Below, piece by piece: positions 24,564 through 34,223 of a DNA stretch of 64,000 nt. A program made the position numbers and the translations under genes. The number at the start of each line of letters is the position of its first letter. Position 1 is the stretch's first letter. Source of the DNA: Njordibacter sp937773555 (lineage in GTDB: Bacteria; Pseudomonadota; Gammaproteobacteria; Pseudomonadales; Balneatricaceae); the NCBI RefSeq assembly GCF_047730085.1, contig NZ_CP159830.1, forward strand, positions 1,612,001 to 1,676,000, given 5' to 3'. The notes below the pieces were generated by a model. The model saw only the letters and a program-made list of their open reading frames with translations, was not told the origin of the DNA and did not search any database.

Positions 24564-26147
24564 TTACTTAACGTGCGGTGGCTCTGCAAAAGTATGATAT
24601 GGCGCTGGAGACGGGATAGTCCACTCCAGACCTTCTGCACCTTCCCAAACTTGATCCGTTGCTTTTTCTCCACCACGGATGGTCTTGATCAATAAAAACA
24701 AGAAGATTAGCTGAGAGAAACCAAAGATGAATGCACCTACGGTTGCAATTGCATTAAAGTCTGCAAACTGCAAGGCGTAATCTGGTATACGACGCGGCAT
24801 TCCTGCTAAACCAATAAAGTGCATCGGGAAGAAGGTGATGTTAACGCCAATAAAGGACATCCAAAAGTGGAACTTACCTAAGTTCTCGTTGTAATAATGT
24901 CCTGTCCATTTAGGCAACCAGTAGTAAACGCCAGCAATAATACCAAATAAAGCACCTGGCACTAATACGTAGTGGAAGTGAGCCACTACAAAGTAGGTGT
25001 CATGATATTGGAAGTCTGCAGGTGCAATAGACAACATCAGTCCAGAGAAACCACCAATGGTGAACAATACTACGAAAGCCAAGGCAAATAGCATTGGGGT
25101 TTCAAAAGTCATTGAACCTCTAAACATGGTCGACACCCAGTTGAACACCTTCACACCCGTAGGAATGGCGATCAACATAGTGGCATACATAAAGAAGAGT
25201 TCCGTTTGCAGCGGCAAGCCCACTGTAAACATGTGGTGAGCCCAAACAATGAAGGACAAAAACGCGATTGAAGAAGTTGCATATACCATTGACGCATAAC
25301 CAAACAAAGGCTTACGCGCAAAGGTAGGAATGATTTGCGAAACAATACCAAAGGCAGGCAAAATCATTATGTATACTTCTGGATGGCCAAAGAACCAAAA
25401 TACGTGTTGGAACAATACTGGGTCACCACCGCCTGCGGCATCAAAGAACGCAGTACCATAGTGGATGTCCATTAACATCATCGTCACAACACCTGCCAAT
25501 ACTGGCATTACTGCAACTAACAAGTAGGCTGTAATAAACCAAGTCCATACAAATAATGGCATCTTCATCAAGGTCATACCTGGCGCCCGAAGGTTTAAGA
25601 TAGTAACAATAATGTTAATGGCGCCCATGATTGAAGAAATACCCATCATGTGCACACCAAAAATAAAGTAGGTCACACTACTTGGCGCGTAGGTGGTCGA
25701 GAGTGGCGCATAGAAAGTCCAACCAAAGTTTGGCGCACCGGCCTCGGTAAATAGCGTAAACAACAGCATTCCAAAGGCAAACGGTAGAATCCAAAAGCTC
25801 CAGTTATTCATTCGGGGCAAGGCCATATCTGGCGCGCCAATCATCAATGGAACCATCCAGTTAGCCAAGCCAACGAAGGCTGGCATAATAGCACCAAACA
25901 CCATAATTAGGCCGTGCATGGTGGTCATTTGGTTATAAAACTCTGGCCTTATAAGCTGCATACCTGGCTGAAATAATTCAGCTCGGACAATAAGCGCCAT
26001 CACACCACCGGTGAGAAGCATAGCGAATGAGAACCAAAGGTACATGGTACCAATGTCTTTGTGATTAGTTGTTAATACCCAGCGCATGATGCCTTTAGCA
26101 GGCCCATGATGGCCGTGGTCATCGTGACTAGCAGTCGCAGTTGTCAT
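24564..26147 (-). CDS. ctaD: Cytochrome c oxidase subunit I
   Basis: The catalytic subunit of aa3-type cytochrome c oxidase, carrying heme a and the heme a3-CuB centre. Twelve helices are expected in 527 aa. Ligand motifs seen are TTMHGLIMVFG (heme a), GHPEVYIMILPAFG (CuB His and the cross-linked Tyr, marking a type A oxidase), WAHHMFTVGL (two CuB His), and VAHFHYVLV (heme a3 and a His). The order ctaC-ctaD-ctaG-ctaE with 11-15 base gaps shows one operon. Confidence 0.97.
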   Translation of the reverse strand: MTTATASHDDHGHHGPAKGIMRWVLTTNHKDIGTMYLWFSFAMLLTGGVMALIVRAELFQPGMQLIRPEFYNQMTTMHGLIMVFGAIMPAFVGLANWMVPLMIGAPDMALPRMNNWSFWILPFAFGMLLFTLFTEAGAPNFGWTFYAPLSTTYAPSSVTYFIFGVHMMGISSIMGAINIIVTILNLRAPGMTLMKMPLFVWTWFITAYLLVAVMPVLAGVVTMMLMDIHYGTAFFDAAGGGDPVLFQHVFWFFGHPEVYIMILPAFGIVSQIIPTFARKPLFGYASMVYATSSIAFLSFIVWAHHMFTVGLPLQTELFFMYATMLIAIPTGVKVFNWVSTMFRGSMTFETPMLFALAFVVLFTIGGFSGLMLSIAPADFQYHDTYFVVAHFHYVLVPGALFGIIAGVYYWLPKWTGHYYNENLGKFHFWMSFIGVNITFFPMHFIGLAGMPRRIPDYALQFADFNAIATVGAFIFGFSQLIFLFLLIKTIRGGEKATDQVWEGAEGLEWTIPSPAPYHTFAEPPHVK

Positions 26148-26158
26148 AATTTAGCCTT

Positions 26159-27286
26159 CTATTTTTTCGCGTCAATTATCATTTGGGGAGTCACTGTTTC
26201 ACCCGTATCGTTACCCCAAGCATTTCGCTCAAAGGTGATCACAGCAGCAATTTCAACATCACTTAGCTGCGCAGTGAATGACTGCATAGCGGTGCCTGGC
26301 TTGCCATTAATTACAATATCGATGTGCCCCGCCATATCGTTAAGAGCCATTGGGCTACCCGCCAACGCTGGGAAGATATTTCCCATTCCCTGGCCTTCAG
26401 TACCGTGACACCCAGCGCAGCTGCGAGCGTACACTTCGGCACCCTCAACCATGAGTTCGTCATAGCTAAAATCACCCAGAGCAGCAGCGGCTTCTGCAAC
26501 TTTTCCAGCACGTTGGTCATCCAACCATGCTTGGTATTCATCTGCAGTCACAGCTTCTAGTACAATCGGCATAAAGCCATGCTGTACGCCACACAGTTCT
26601 GCACATTTACCACGATAAAGGCCTTCCTCACCTTCAGGGATTAATGCCCAAGATTCGTTGATATACCCTGGAATTGCGTCTTTTTTAACAGCAATTTCTG
26701 GGAGCCACCAAGCGTGAATCACATCATTAGAGGTAATCAGGAAGCGGATTTTTTTACCCGTTGGCACTACAACGTGGTTATCAACCTCTTCAAGGTAGTT
26801 TTCACCTTTTTCGGTGCGATTGTAAATTTCGTCTGTAGTGGTGGTTAGGTTACTAAAGAACCCCACATCCTCACCAAGGTAGTCATACTGCCACTTCCAT
26901 TGATGGCCTGTGATCTTAATATCCACATCCGAATTTGTCGTGTCATACATCTTAATCAAAACCGATGTAGCCGGCACTGCCATAGCAATAAGAATGACGG
27001 TTGGAATTGCTGTCCATAACAACTCTAGGCCTAGGCTTTCATGGAACTTAGACGCAACTGCCCCTTTCGATTTACGATGCTTAAAAATGGAGTAAAACAT
27101 TACACCAAAAACCACTACACCTATCCAGACGCAAATCCAAAAAATAAGCATGTGCAGTTCAAAAATAGATTGACTTACTTCTGTGATGCCTACGGGCATG
27201 TTAAGCCCCCAATCTGCCATAGCAGCGGGTGCAAATACCAAACCCAAGACTACAGAACTCAGGCGTTGCCAAGTTCTAAAATACAT
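26159..27286 (-). CDS. ctaC: Cytochrome c oxidase subunit II with fused cytochrome c domain
   Basis: Accepts electrons from cytochrome c through CuA. It has a signal peptide (cleavage near AMA-D), two transmembrane helices, a cupredoxin domain with the CuA motif CAELCGVQHGFM (C228, C232, H236, M239), then a C-terminal cytochrome c domain with CAGCH (C290, C293, H294). At 375 aa it is longer than plain subunit II because of that domain; the same fusion occurs in the Pseudomonas aa3 enzyme and in caa3 oxidases. Its ribosome-binding site GGAGGG, five bases before the ATG, is strong. It is the first gene of the cox operon. Confidence 0.95.
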   Translation of the reverse strand: MYFRTWQRLSSVVLGLVFAPAAMADWGLNMPVGITEVSQSIFELHMLIFWICVWIGVVVFGVMFYSIFKHRKSKGAVASKFHESLGLELLWTAIPTVILIAMAVPATSVLIKMYDTTNSDVDIKITGHQWKWQYDYLGEDVGFFSNLTTTTDEIYNRTEKGENYLEEVDNHVVVPTGKKIRFLITSNDVIHAWWLPEIAVKKDAIPGYINESWALIPEGEEGLYRGKCAELCGVQHGFMPIVLEAVTADEYQAWLDDQRAGKVAEAAAALGDFSYDELMVEGAEVYARSCAGCHGTEGQGMGNIFPALAGSPMALNDMAGHIDIVINGKPGTAMQSFTAQLSDVEIAAVITFERNAWGNDTGETVTPQMIIDAKK

Positions 27287-27301
27287 ACTTACCCTCCGGG
27301 T

Positions 27302-27389
27302 GATCTTTTAGATCGTGGATGTTATGAAGACCTCATCGTACTAAAAAAGAGGCGGTGCAATTATCCTCAATTAACAGGGTATTGCGCAA
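27302..27389 (-). promoter_or_regulatory. Candidate ctaC promoter and leader hairpin
   Basis: On the minus strand TTGCGC (27384-27389) and GATAAT (27360-27365) are 18 bases apart, about 75 bases upstream of ctaC. Close to the ribosome-binding site the leader forms a short hairpin, GATCT-AAA-AGATC (27302-27314). The promoter match is moderate. Confidence 0.4.
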
Positions 27390-27429
27390 GTCTTATTTTG
27401 CTTTTTACACTGTCTATTTGACTATAGTG

Positions 27430-27636
27430 TTAGCTTGGTAGCACGCTATTAACTGCAGTGACAACTATAATTACAAATAACACCAAGGTCCCTAAACCAA
27501 CATAAATCATACGTTCCAATCCTCCTTCGTTGAAGTCCTCTTCACGCTTTTTATTTGACTGTATACCCACTAAACTTGCGAGCACACTTTGCACAAAACT
27601 TAACACCTTAAGCAGAGTTGATTTTTGCTTATTCAT
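27430..27636 (-). CDS. DUF2970 small membrane protein
   Basis: A 68-aa protein: a polar N-terminus with the family signature LSFVQSVLASLVGIQSNKKREEDF, then one C-terminal transmembrane helix (IYVGLGTLVLFVIIVVTAV). This is the DUF2970 pattern; no function is known to me. The start chosen is ATG 27636 (MNKQKSTLL), preceded by AAAGAGA. A longer frame to 27696 overlaps pyrD and is unlikely. It lies 23 bases downstream of pyrD in the same direction. Confidence 0.8.
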   Translation of the reverse strand: MNKQKSTLLKVLSFVQSVLASLVGIQSNKKREEDFNEGGLERMIYVGLGTLVLFVIIVVTAVNSVLPS

Positions 27637-27659
27637 AGATTTCTCTTTGGATGATGGAC

Positions 27660-28691
27660 TTAAGATTTGGTCATGTTTCGACAAGCATCTACGCATAGTT
27701 TAACCAAACCCGGGCCTTGATAAATTAAACCCGTATAGACCTGCACTAACTTAGCTCCTGCAGCCAGTTTTTCCAGAACGTCTTCTCCACTGCTAATACC
27801 ACCTACCCCAATAATGGGCACTTGGTCACCCAAAATAGCGTACAAATCAGCAATCGTTTGGGTAGATTTGTGCCTTACTGGCGCGCCACTGAGCCCACCC
27901 GCTTGGTCGCCAAATTCTAGCTCAGCTACGCCTTCTCGGCTTAAAGTGGTATTGGTGGCAATGACCCCATCCATTTTTTGCTCTAACACACAGTGGGCCA
28001 AACCTTGTAGTTGCTCAGCATCCATATCTGGTGCAATTTTAACTGCTAAAGGCACATATCTGCCATGGGTTTTCTCTAACCCCAGCTGCTCTCGCTTAAG
28101 AGCTCCTAGCAGCTGGCTTAACGACTCTCCATATTGCAAATCACGCAAGCCCGGCGTATTGGGAGACGACACATTAATGGTAATATAGCTAGCATAGGCA
28201 TACACCTTCTGTAGGCAGATAATATAATCTGATGTCGCTTCTGTTACAGGGGTGTCAAAGTTCTTTCCGATGTTAATGCCCAATACACCCTTGAATTTAG
28301 CTTTTTTAATGTTTCCAATAAGGTGATCAACGCCCTTATTGTTAAAGCCCATACGATTAATAAGGGCTTGAGCTTGAGGCAACCTGAACAGTCGCGGCTT
28401 TGGGCTGCCTGATTGCGGCTTTGGAGTCGTAGTCCCTACTTCCAAGAAACCAAAACCTAACGCAGCCAAACCGTCAACAGCAGAGGCATTTTTATCCAAG
28501 CCTGCAGCAAGGCCAACTGGATTAGGAAACTCAATACCCATCACCGTGACAGGTAAGTCCACTACGTTTGGGGCTAAGGCTGGCAATAATCTTAACCGTG
28601 CCCCAGCGGCAAGGGCGTCTAAGGTTAAATCGTGAGCAGTTTCTGCTGAAAGTTTAAACAACACACTACGTGCAATAGAATACAAAGACAC
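27660..28691 (-). CDS. pyrD: Dihydroorotate dehydrogenase (quinone), class 2
   Basis: The membrane-associated FMN enzyme of pyrimidine synthesis that passes electrons to quinone. The class 2 N-terminal amphipathic extension (MSLYSIARSVLFKLSAETAHDL) precedes the TIM barrel with GLAAGLDKNASAVDGLAALGFGFLEVG and NRMGFNNKG. It also has the catalytic-serine loop NVSSPNTPGLRDLQ, and the FMN phosphate region GVGGISSGEDVLEKLAAGA. Its 343 aa are normal (E. coli 336). It is upstream of the DUF2970 gene. Confidence 0.97.
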   Translation of the reverse strand: MSLYSIARSVLFKLSAETAHDLTLDALAAGARLRLLPALAPNVVDLPVTVMGIEFPNPVGLAAGLDKNASAVDGLAALGFGFLEVGTTTPKPQSGSPKPRLFRLPQAQALINRMGFNNKGVDHLIGNIKKAKFKGVLGINIGKNFDTPVTEATSDYIICLQKVYAYASYITINVSSPNTPGLRDLQYGESLSQLLGALKREQLGLEKTHGRYVPLAVKIAPDMDAEQLQGLAHCVLEQKMDGVIATNTTLSREGVAELEFGDQAGGLSGAPVRHKSTQTIADLYAILGDQVPIIGVGGISSGEDVLEKLAAGAKLVQVYTGLIYQGPGLVKLCVDACRNMTKS

Positions 28692-28789
28692 ACCTCAAAA
28701 ATTTAACAACAAAAGCAACAAGGTCACTAGTATACCGCATGCTTTCAAAGGATACATTTTCATAGCCATGATAAATGCATACAAAGTCA

Positions 28790-29746
28790 TCAGTTATCTT
28801 GGCTATTAATGATCAGCGAGCGCAATTCATTGAGGGTTTTTAGACGTTTGCCTTGCTCGAAACACGCTTCGGCTTGAGGATAAACCCGCCCCAGCAGCTT
28901 AAGCCATTGTTTAACCCGTGCGTCTTGATATTTAACCGGAACCTGGCCTTCGACCAAATCGATAAAGTAAAGCACAATGGGCACTAAAGCTGACCAATTC
29001 CAGTCTTGTGCTGGCTGCTTATCTTGTTGGTGCCTAATTTGTAAGGCTAAGTCTGGCTTCCAAACCAATCCACGCCCTATCATCACGTCATCACTACCAC
29101 TGACTTGCTGACATGATGTGTAGTCCTCTGGAGTCCACACTTCGCCATTAGCAATGACCGGGATAGTCACTACGGCGTGAATTTTTTTTATCCACTGCCA
29201 GTGCGCAGGCGGACGGTAGCCCTCAACTTTAGTTCGGGCATGCACAGTTAACTCATTAGCCCCTGCGCCTTCAATCTCCTTGGCATTCTCTAGGGCTAAG
29301 TCTTTAGTGGTAAACCCCAAGCGCATCTTAGCGCTTAACCAGGCATCATCACCAATCGCTCGCCTTACCGTAGCAACAATGTGAGCAACTCTTTTAGGCT
29401 CCTGTAACAATACCGCACCACCTTGGCTGCGGTTCACCGTTTTTGCAGGACAACCAAAATTTAAATCGACACCAGGAGAACCCAGCTCTAGGGCCCGCAC
29501 GGCGTTGGCCGCTAGCGCCTCAGGATCACTACCCAATAACTGAATACGCACCGGAATACCTGCGGGGGTTTTACATCCGTTAATAAGCTCTGGGCACAAG
29601 CGCTGAAACACTTTGGGGGGTAATAACTGGGTAGTGACTCGAATAAATTCTGTGACGCACAAGTCGATACCCCCTATACGGGTAAGGCAATCACGCAAAA
29701 TATTATCCGCTAAACCCTCCATAGGTGCCAAAATGATACGACTCAC
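28790..29746 (-). CDS. dusC: tRNA-dihydrouridine(16) synthase DusC
   Basis: An FMN enzyme that reduces a uridine in the tRNA D-loop, U16 for the DusC class. It shows the Dus start (ILAPMEGLADNILRDCLTRIG), GVDLNFGCPAKTVNRSQGGAVLL with the catalytic Cys, and VHARTKVEGYRPPAHW. It also has PVIANGEVWTPEDY. The spelling CVTEFIRV and the VNRSQGG loop match DusC better than DusA or DusB. It is 318 aa, divergent from ribE. Confidence 0.9.
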   Translation of the reverse strand: MSRIILAPMEGLADNILRDCLTRIGGIDLCVTEFIRVTTQLLPPKVFQRLCPELINGCKTPAGIPVRIQLLGSDPEALAANAVRALELGSPGVDLNFGCPAKTVNRSQGGAVLLQEPKRVAHIVATVRRAIGDDAWLSAKMRLGFTTKDLALENAKEIEGAGANELTVHARTKVEGYRPPAHWQWIKKIHAVVTIPVIANGEVWTPEDYTSCQQVSGSDDVMIGRGLVWKPDLALQIRHQQDKQPAQDWNWSALVPIVLYFIDLVEGQVPVKYQDARVKQWLKLLGRVYPQAEACFEQGKRLKTLNELRSLIINSQDN

Positions 29747-29839
29747 AGCTTAAACTCTGCTTCACAGCTGCAGCTTGCTCGGCTAATATAGGCAGCCAAA
29801 GGTTTTTCCACTACCGCTCTAATAACTATCAGGTAAATC

Positions 29840-30448
29840 ATGTTCACTGGTATCGTCCAAGGCCAAGGCCAAATTAAATCCATTACTAAAGGCAACAATC
29901 AACGCAGCTTTGTCATTACCCTACCCAAAGCTATTAGCCTTGACGTAGCCATTGGTGCCAGCATTGCTATTAATGGCACCTGCCTAACAGTAACCGCTCA
30001 AAGCCTTAACCACTTTAGTTTTGACGTTATTGGCCAAACCTTAAAGCTAACCAACTTAGGCCGGCTAAATCAAGGCGACTATGTGAATGTAGAGCGCTCA
30101 CTAAAATATGGCGACGAAATAGGTGGCCATATTATTTCTGGGCATGTTTCTGTGGCATTAGCTATCAGCCGAATCGATCACCAAGAAGACAATACAAGCT
30201 TATGGTTTAATTTACCTGATGCTCACAAAAAACACGTCTTACCCCAGGGCTTTATTGGCCTTAATGGCTGCAGTCTCACCATAGGCGCCGTTACCGAGTC
30301 AGAATTCTGCGTCTGCCTTATCCCAGAGACATTGCGTGTCACAGGTTTTGGCAAAGCCAATGTGGGCACTTGGGTGAACATGGAAATTGATCACCAAACA
30401 CAAACCATTGTAGCCACGGTAGAGCGAGTGTTAGCTGCCAAAGGCTAG
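29840..30448 (+). CDS. ribE: Riboflavin synthase, alpha-subunit type
   Basis: Dismutates two 6,7-dimethyl-8-ribityllumazine molecules into riboflavin. It has two tandem lumazine-binding barrels. The first holds MFTGIVQGQG, INGTCLTV and EIGGHIISGH; the second runs HVLPQGFIGLNGCSLTIG and CLIPETLRVTGFGKANVGTWVNMEID. The match to the E. coli enzyme is strong over 202 aa. Two second-barrel residues conserved in E. coli, Lys137 and Asp143, appear as Gln136 and Asn142. The gene stands alone, with no other rib genes or FMN riboswitch in the window. AGGTAAA precedes the ATG. Its stop is six bases from that of the convergent hemH. Confidence 0.9.
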   Translation: MFTGIVQGQGQIKSITKGNNQRSFVITLPKAISLDVAIGASIAINGTCLTVTAQSLNHFSFDVIGQTLKLTNLGRLNQGDYVNVERSLKYGDEIGGHIISGHVSVALAISRIDHQEDNTSLWFNLPDAHKKHVLPQGFIGLNGCSLTIGAVTESEFCVCLIPETLRVTGFGKANVGTWVNMEIDHQTQTIVATVERVLAAKG

Positions 30449-30454
30449 CACACG

Positions 30455-31465
30455 CTAGACATCCCACCCCTGCGTATGCTGTTTAATAAGCTTGGTGAAT
30501 AAGCTTATATGTTCTTCACTATCGTTTAAGCATGGGATGTAACCATAGGTTTCACCACCACTTTCCATAAAATAGGCTCTATTTTCTTCATCAATTTCTT
30601 CAATCGTTTCTAAACAGTCTGCACTAAATGCTGGAGCGATAATATGGACATTTTTAATCCCTTTGCCAGGTAGCTCTTTAAGTGTTAAATCAGTATACGG
30701 TTGCAACCATTCAGCAGGGCCAAAGCGACTTTGAAAGGTCGTCATGACATCTTCATCTTTTAAGTTTAAGTGTTCTTTAACAAGGCGCGTCGTCGCACGA
30801 CAAAAACAGTGATACGGGTCACCTTTATCTAGGTACGCCTTTGGAATACCATGATAGCTAAACACTGTTAATTCAGGTTCACCGTGTTGCTCACGAAATG
30901 CTTTAATACTGTTTGCCAGCGCTTTAATGTAAAGGTCATCCTGGTAGTATTCGTTAATAAACCGTACTTCAGGAATCCAGCGCCACTTAGTAAGCACTTG
31001 CGCTACCTTGTCAAATGTACTTGCCGTAGTGGCCGCACAGTATTGTGGATACATCGGAAAAATTAAGATCTTACGCACGCCTTGGTCTCGCATCGCAATG
31101 AGCTGACTCTCGATGCTTGGATTGCCATAACGCATCGCTAGCCGAACTACCAAATTAGGTAATGATTTGGCCAGCGCCGCATGTTGCCTCTTAGCAATGT
31201 CATAAAGTGGACTACCGTTGTCTGTCCAAACCGTCTTATATGCTTTAGCACTTTTTGCTGGGCGGGTATTGAGGATAATTCCATTAAGAATAATTTGCCA
31301 AATCAGCTTGGGTGTTTCGATTACTCTGGGGTCACTTAAGAACTCTTTAAGGTAGGGCCGCAATGCTTTTTTAGTGGGAGCATCAGGTGTTCCAAGGTTG
31401 GTAATAAGCACACCTACCTTAGCCTCCATGCCATGTTCATAATCTTTTTCACCTACATATTTCAT
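30455..31465 (-). CDS. hemH: Ferrochelatase
   Basis: Inserts ferrous iron into protoporphyrin IX to make heme B, the precursor for the heme A made by ctaB and ctaA. It shows GVLITNLGTPDAPTKKALRPYLKEFLSDPRV at the N-terminus, the catalytic-His loop FSYHGIPKAYLDKGDPYHC, and the acidic SADCLETIEEIDEEN segment. Its 336 aa are normal. The first dozen residues (MKYVGEKDYEHG) are a non-conserved lead-in; an internal Met at residue 13 (MEAKVGVLITNLG) is a possible start. Confidence 0.96.
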   Translation of the reverse strand: MKYVGEKDYEHGMEAKVGVLITNLGTPDAPTKKALRPYLKEFLSDPRVIETPKLIWQIILNGIILNTRPAKSAKAYKTVWTDNGSPLYDIAKRQHAALAKSLPNLVVRLAMRYGNPSIESQLIAMRDQGVRKILIFPMYPQYCAATTASTFDKVAQVLTKWRWIPEVRFINEYYQDDLYIKALANSIKAFREQHGEPELTVFSYHGIPKAYLDKGDPYHCFCRATTRLVKEHLNLKDEDVMTTFQSRFGPAEWLQPYTDLTLKELPGKGIKNVHIIAPAFSADCLETIEEIDEENRAYFMESGGETYGYIPCLNDSEEHISLFTKLIKQHTQGWDV

Positions 31466-31499
31466 TACTGCTCTCCTACCTTCTCAAAAACCCATACCT

Positions 31500-31520
31500 A
31501 CCCTGTTTGCAATACAGGGT
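31500..31520. repeat. Hairpin between pepN and hemH
   Basis: ACCCTGT, loop TTGCAAT, ACAGGGT: a perfect seven-base stem. No T-run follows on either strand, so it is a weak terminator candidate for pepN or a leader element for hemH. Confidence 0.4.
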
Positions 31521-31583
31521 GGCACAACATTTTAGGTGCTTGCCTAGGCAATGCACCCTTGTTTTGAGACTGATGTTGATTTG

Positions 31584-34223
31584 TTAACTTACTGACAAAG
31601 CCTTACTGACTATTTCATACACATCATTACTAAGATCAGCTTTACTAAGGCGCTGCAGCTGTGCCTGCATTAATTGCTGACGCCCAACAGTGTGACGTTT
31701 AAAGCGGCCTAACGGTTTAGCTAGATTTGCCGCTATCATAGGGTTGATGGGATCTAAACGTAACACCATATCGGCAACAAATTCATAACCACTGCCATCG
31801 GCTGAATGAAAATTAATGGCACTGCGAATAAAGCCGCCCACCACACTGCGCACCTTATTAGGGTTACGGATGTCAAACGCCTCATGCTGCAGTAGTGCTT
31901 GCACATGAGGCAAGCGGCCCACGAGGTTGGCCCCAGACTGCATGGCAAACCATTGGTCAACCACCTGAGCATCGCCCTGCCAGCTTTGATAAAACTCAGC
32001 TAACAGTGGCGTTGCTAAACGCCCATCTTCTTGGCTAATCAAGATGGTTAAAGCCGCTCCAACATCTGTCATATTAGCATTTAACGCATACTGATCTTGA
32101 GCCATGGTTTGATACTGGGGTTTACCTAATGTATTGAGGTAGGCCAAGCAGGTATTCTTCAAGGCTCGTTGACCTATGGCCTTGGCCGTTTGCCTAAACA
32201 AGCCCGTATCATGGCAGCGCTGATAACAAGCCAAAAGTTCACTTTCTAAGGCCAGCGCAATAGCACAGCGCATTGCTTCACGACCCGTGTGAATTAGATC
32301 CACATCAACCGTACTTTGCATTTCCGCCAAATAGGCTTCACTAGGCAGTTGCACGAGTTTGGCAACCATAGCCGGATCCAAATCTTCATCCACCAGACTA
32401 CTGCGTAACATTGCCTCCAGAGTATGCTCTAGCTGCACATTAGCAGCTTGTGACATAGCCTGTTCCATGGCTTCAATCAACAAACGCTGGCAAGCCTCCC
32501 AACGGCAAAAACCGTCTTGGTCTTGGCTTGCAAGAAATAATAATTGCTCTTGGGTGTAGGCATAATCCAATTTAACTGGCGCAGAAAAGCCACGCAGTAA
32601 TGAGGGTGTTGGGTGCTGCAAAACTGCTTCAAAAGTGAACGTTTGCTGAGCCTGAGTAATATTTAGCACACTACTTTTTTCGTGCACAAGATCAGCCCCT
32701 CTTAACTTTAAAGGCATCTCCTTACCATTGGCATCTAACAAGGCCATGCGAAACGGCAAATGGAATGGTAGCTTTTCTTCACACTCTGCTGTTGCAGGTG
32801 TGGACTGGCCTATGGTGAGGCTATATTCTTTATTAACCGGATCATAAGTGTCAGTCACCGTTAACGTAGGCGTACCAGCCTGACTATACCAGCGTTTAAA
32901 TTGACTCAGATCGATATTGCTGGCGTCACTCATGGCCGCTATAAAATCATCAGTAGTCACTGCCTGGCCATCATGTCGATCGAAATACAGATCACTGCCC
33001 TTACGGAATAATTCGTCCCCAAGCAAGGTGTGAATCATCCCCACTACTTCTGCACCTTTTTCATATACAGTCACAGAATAAAAGTTATTAATCTCCATAT
33101 AGGAGGCAGGCCTAATAGGGTGAGCCATTGGCCCAGCGTCTTCAGCAAACTGGTGGGTGCGTAAAAGGGTGACATCATCAATACGCTTAACCGCAGCCGA
33201 GTAGGTGTCTGCGGTATACTGGGCATCACGGTAAACCGTAAAGCCTTCTTTTAAGCTCAGCTGAAACCAATCGCGACAGGTCACACGATTACCAGACCAG
33301 TTATGGAAATATTCATGGGCAACAATGCCCTCTATCCGTTCGAACATGGCATCACTGCTAGTCGCTGGGTCTGCTAATACACAATCTGAATTGAAAATAT
33401 TGAGGCCTTTGTTTTCCATGGCACCCATGTTGAAATCATCTACTGCAACGATCATAAACAAGTCTAGATCATACTCACGGCCATACACCTGCTCGTCCCA
33501 CAACATAGAGCGTTTCAGAGACGCTAACGCATGATCACACTTATGGCTATTATGCGCTTCTACAAATATTTGTAAGTCTACCTTCCTGCCAGACATGGTA
33601 GTAAATTCTTCGTCTTGACGCACCAAATTGCCAGCAACCATAGCAAATAAATAGGCTGGCTTTGGGAACGGATCATGCCAAACAGCAAAATGCTCACCGT
33701 TTTCTAAATCACCTTGATCTATGGGGTTACCATTGGCTAGTAATATGGGGTAACTTTCTTTATTCGCACTGATACGGGTCGTGAACACAGACAAGGCATC
33801 AGGCCGGTCTAGGTAATAGGTTATATTCCGAAAACCCTCAGCTTCACACTGGGTACAGTACATACCACCCGACTTATAAAGCCCCTCTAAAGTGGTATTC
33901 AATTGTGGTTGAATTAAACACTCTGTGGTTAGCTCAAAGACCTCTGGGCAGTGATGAATTGATAGGACCGCAGCCTCTAGGTCGTAATTTGAGGCATCAA
34001 GAATGAGGCCATCCATCATCACCTCTTGGAGCTTAATGTCTTTACTACCCTGTAATACAAGTTCTGACGAAACCTCCTTAGAGGCAGGGTTACGGCGCAC
34101 TTTTAAACGTGCAACAACCGAGGTATATTCATCACCTATACGGATATCAAGGTCTGTCGTTTCGATGATAAAGGATGGCACCTGATAGTCTTTTAGGTAG
34201 ATTACTTGAGCGTTTTTAGTCAT
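31584..34223 (-). CDS. pepN: Aminopeptidase N (M1 family, PepN)
   Basis: The major zinc-dependent aminopeptidase of the cytoplasm. The substrate-recognition motif is GAMENKGLNIFNS. The zinc site is HEYFHNWSGNRVTCRDWFQLSLKEG (HExxH with the distant Glu). The long alpha-helical C-terminal half ends the 879-aa protein (E. coli PepN 870). Its ATG overlaps the end of the DUF2797 gene by four bases, so the two are coupled. The length and motif spelling are those of the E. coli PepN subclass. Confidence 0.96.
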   Translation of the reverse strand: MTKNAQVIYLKDYQVPSFIIETTDLDIRIGDEYTSVVARLKVRRNPASKEVSSELVLQGSKDIKLQEVMMDGLILDASNYDLEAAVLSIHHCPEVFELTTECLIQPQLNTTLEGLYKSGGMYCTQCEAEGFRNITYYLDRPDALSVFTTRISANKESYPILLANGNPIDQGDLENGEHFAVWHDPFPKPAYLFAMVAGNLVRQDEEFTTMSGRKVDLQIFVEAHNSHKCDHALASLKRSMLWDEQVYGREYDLDLFMIVAVDDFNMGAMENKGLNIFNSDCVLADPATSSDAMFERIEGIVAHEYFHNWSGNRVTCRDWFQLSLKEGFTVYRDAQYTADTYSAAVKRIDDVTLLRTHQFAEDAGPMAHPIRPASYMEINNFYSVTVYEKGAEVVGMIHTLLGDELFRKGSDLYFDRHDGQAVTTDDFIAAMSDASNIDLSQFKRWYSQAGTPTLTVTDTYDPVNKEYSLTIGQSTPATAECEEKLPFHLPFRMALLDANGKEMPLKLRGADLVHEKSSVLNITQAQQTFTFEAVLQHPTPSLLRGFSAPVKLDYAYTQEQLLFLASQDQDGFCRWEACQRLLIEAMEQAMSQAANVQLEHTLEAMLRSSLVDEDLDPAMVAKLVQLPSEAYLAEMQSTVDVDLIHTGREAMRCAIALALESELLACYQRCHDTGLFRQTAKAIGQRALKNTCLAYLNTLGKPQYQTMAQDQYALNANMTDVGAALTILISQEDGRLATPLLAEFYQSWQGDAQVVDQWFAMQSGANLVGRLPHVQALLQHEAFDIRNPNKVRSVVGGFIRSAINFHSADGSGYEFVADMVLRLDPINPMIAANLAKPLGRFKRHTVGRQQLMQAQLQRLSKADLSNDVYEIVSKALSVS

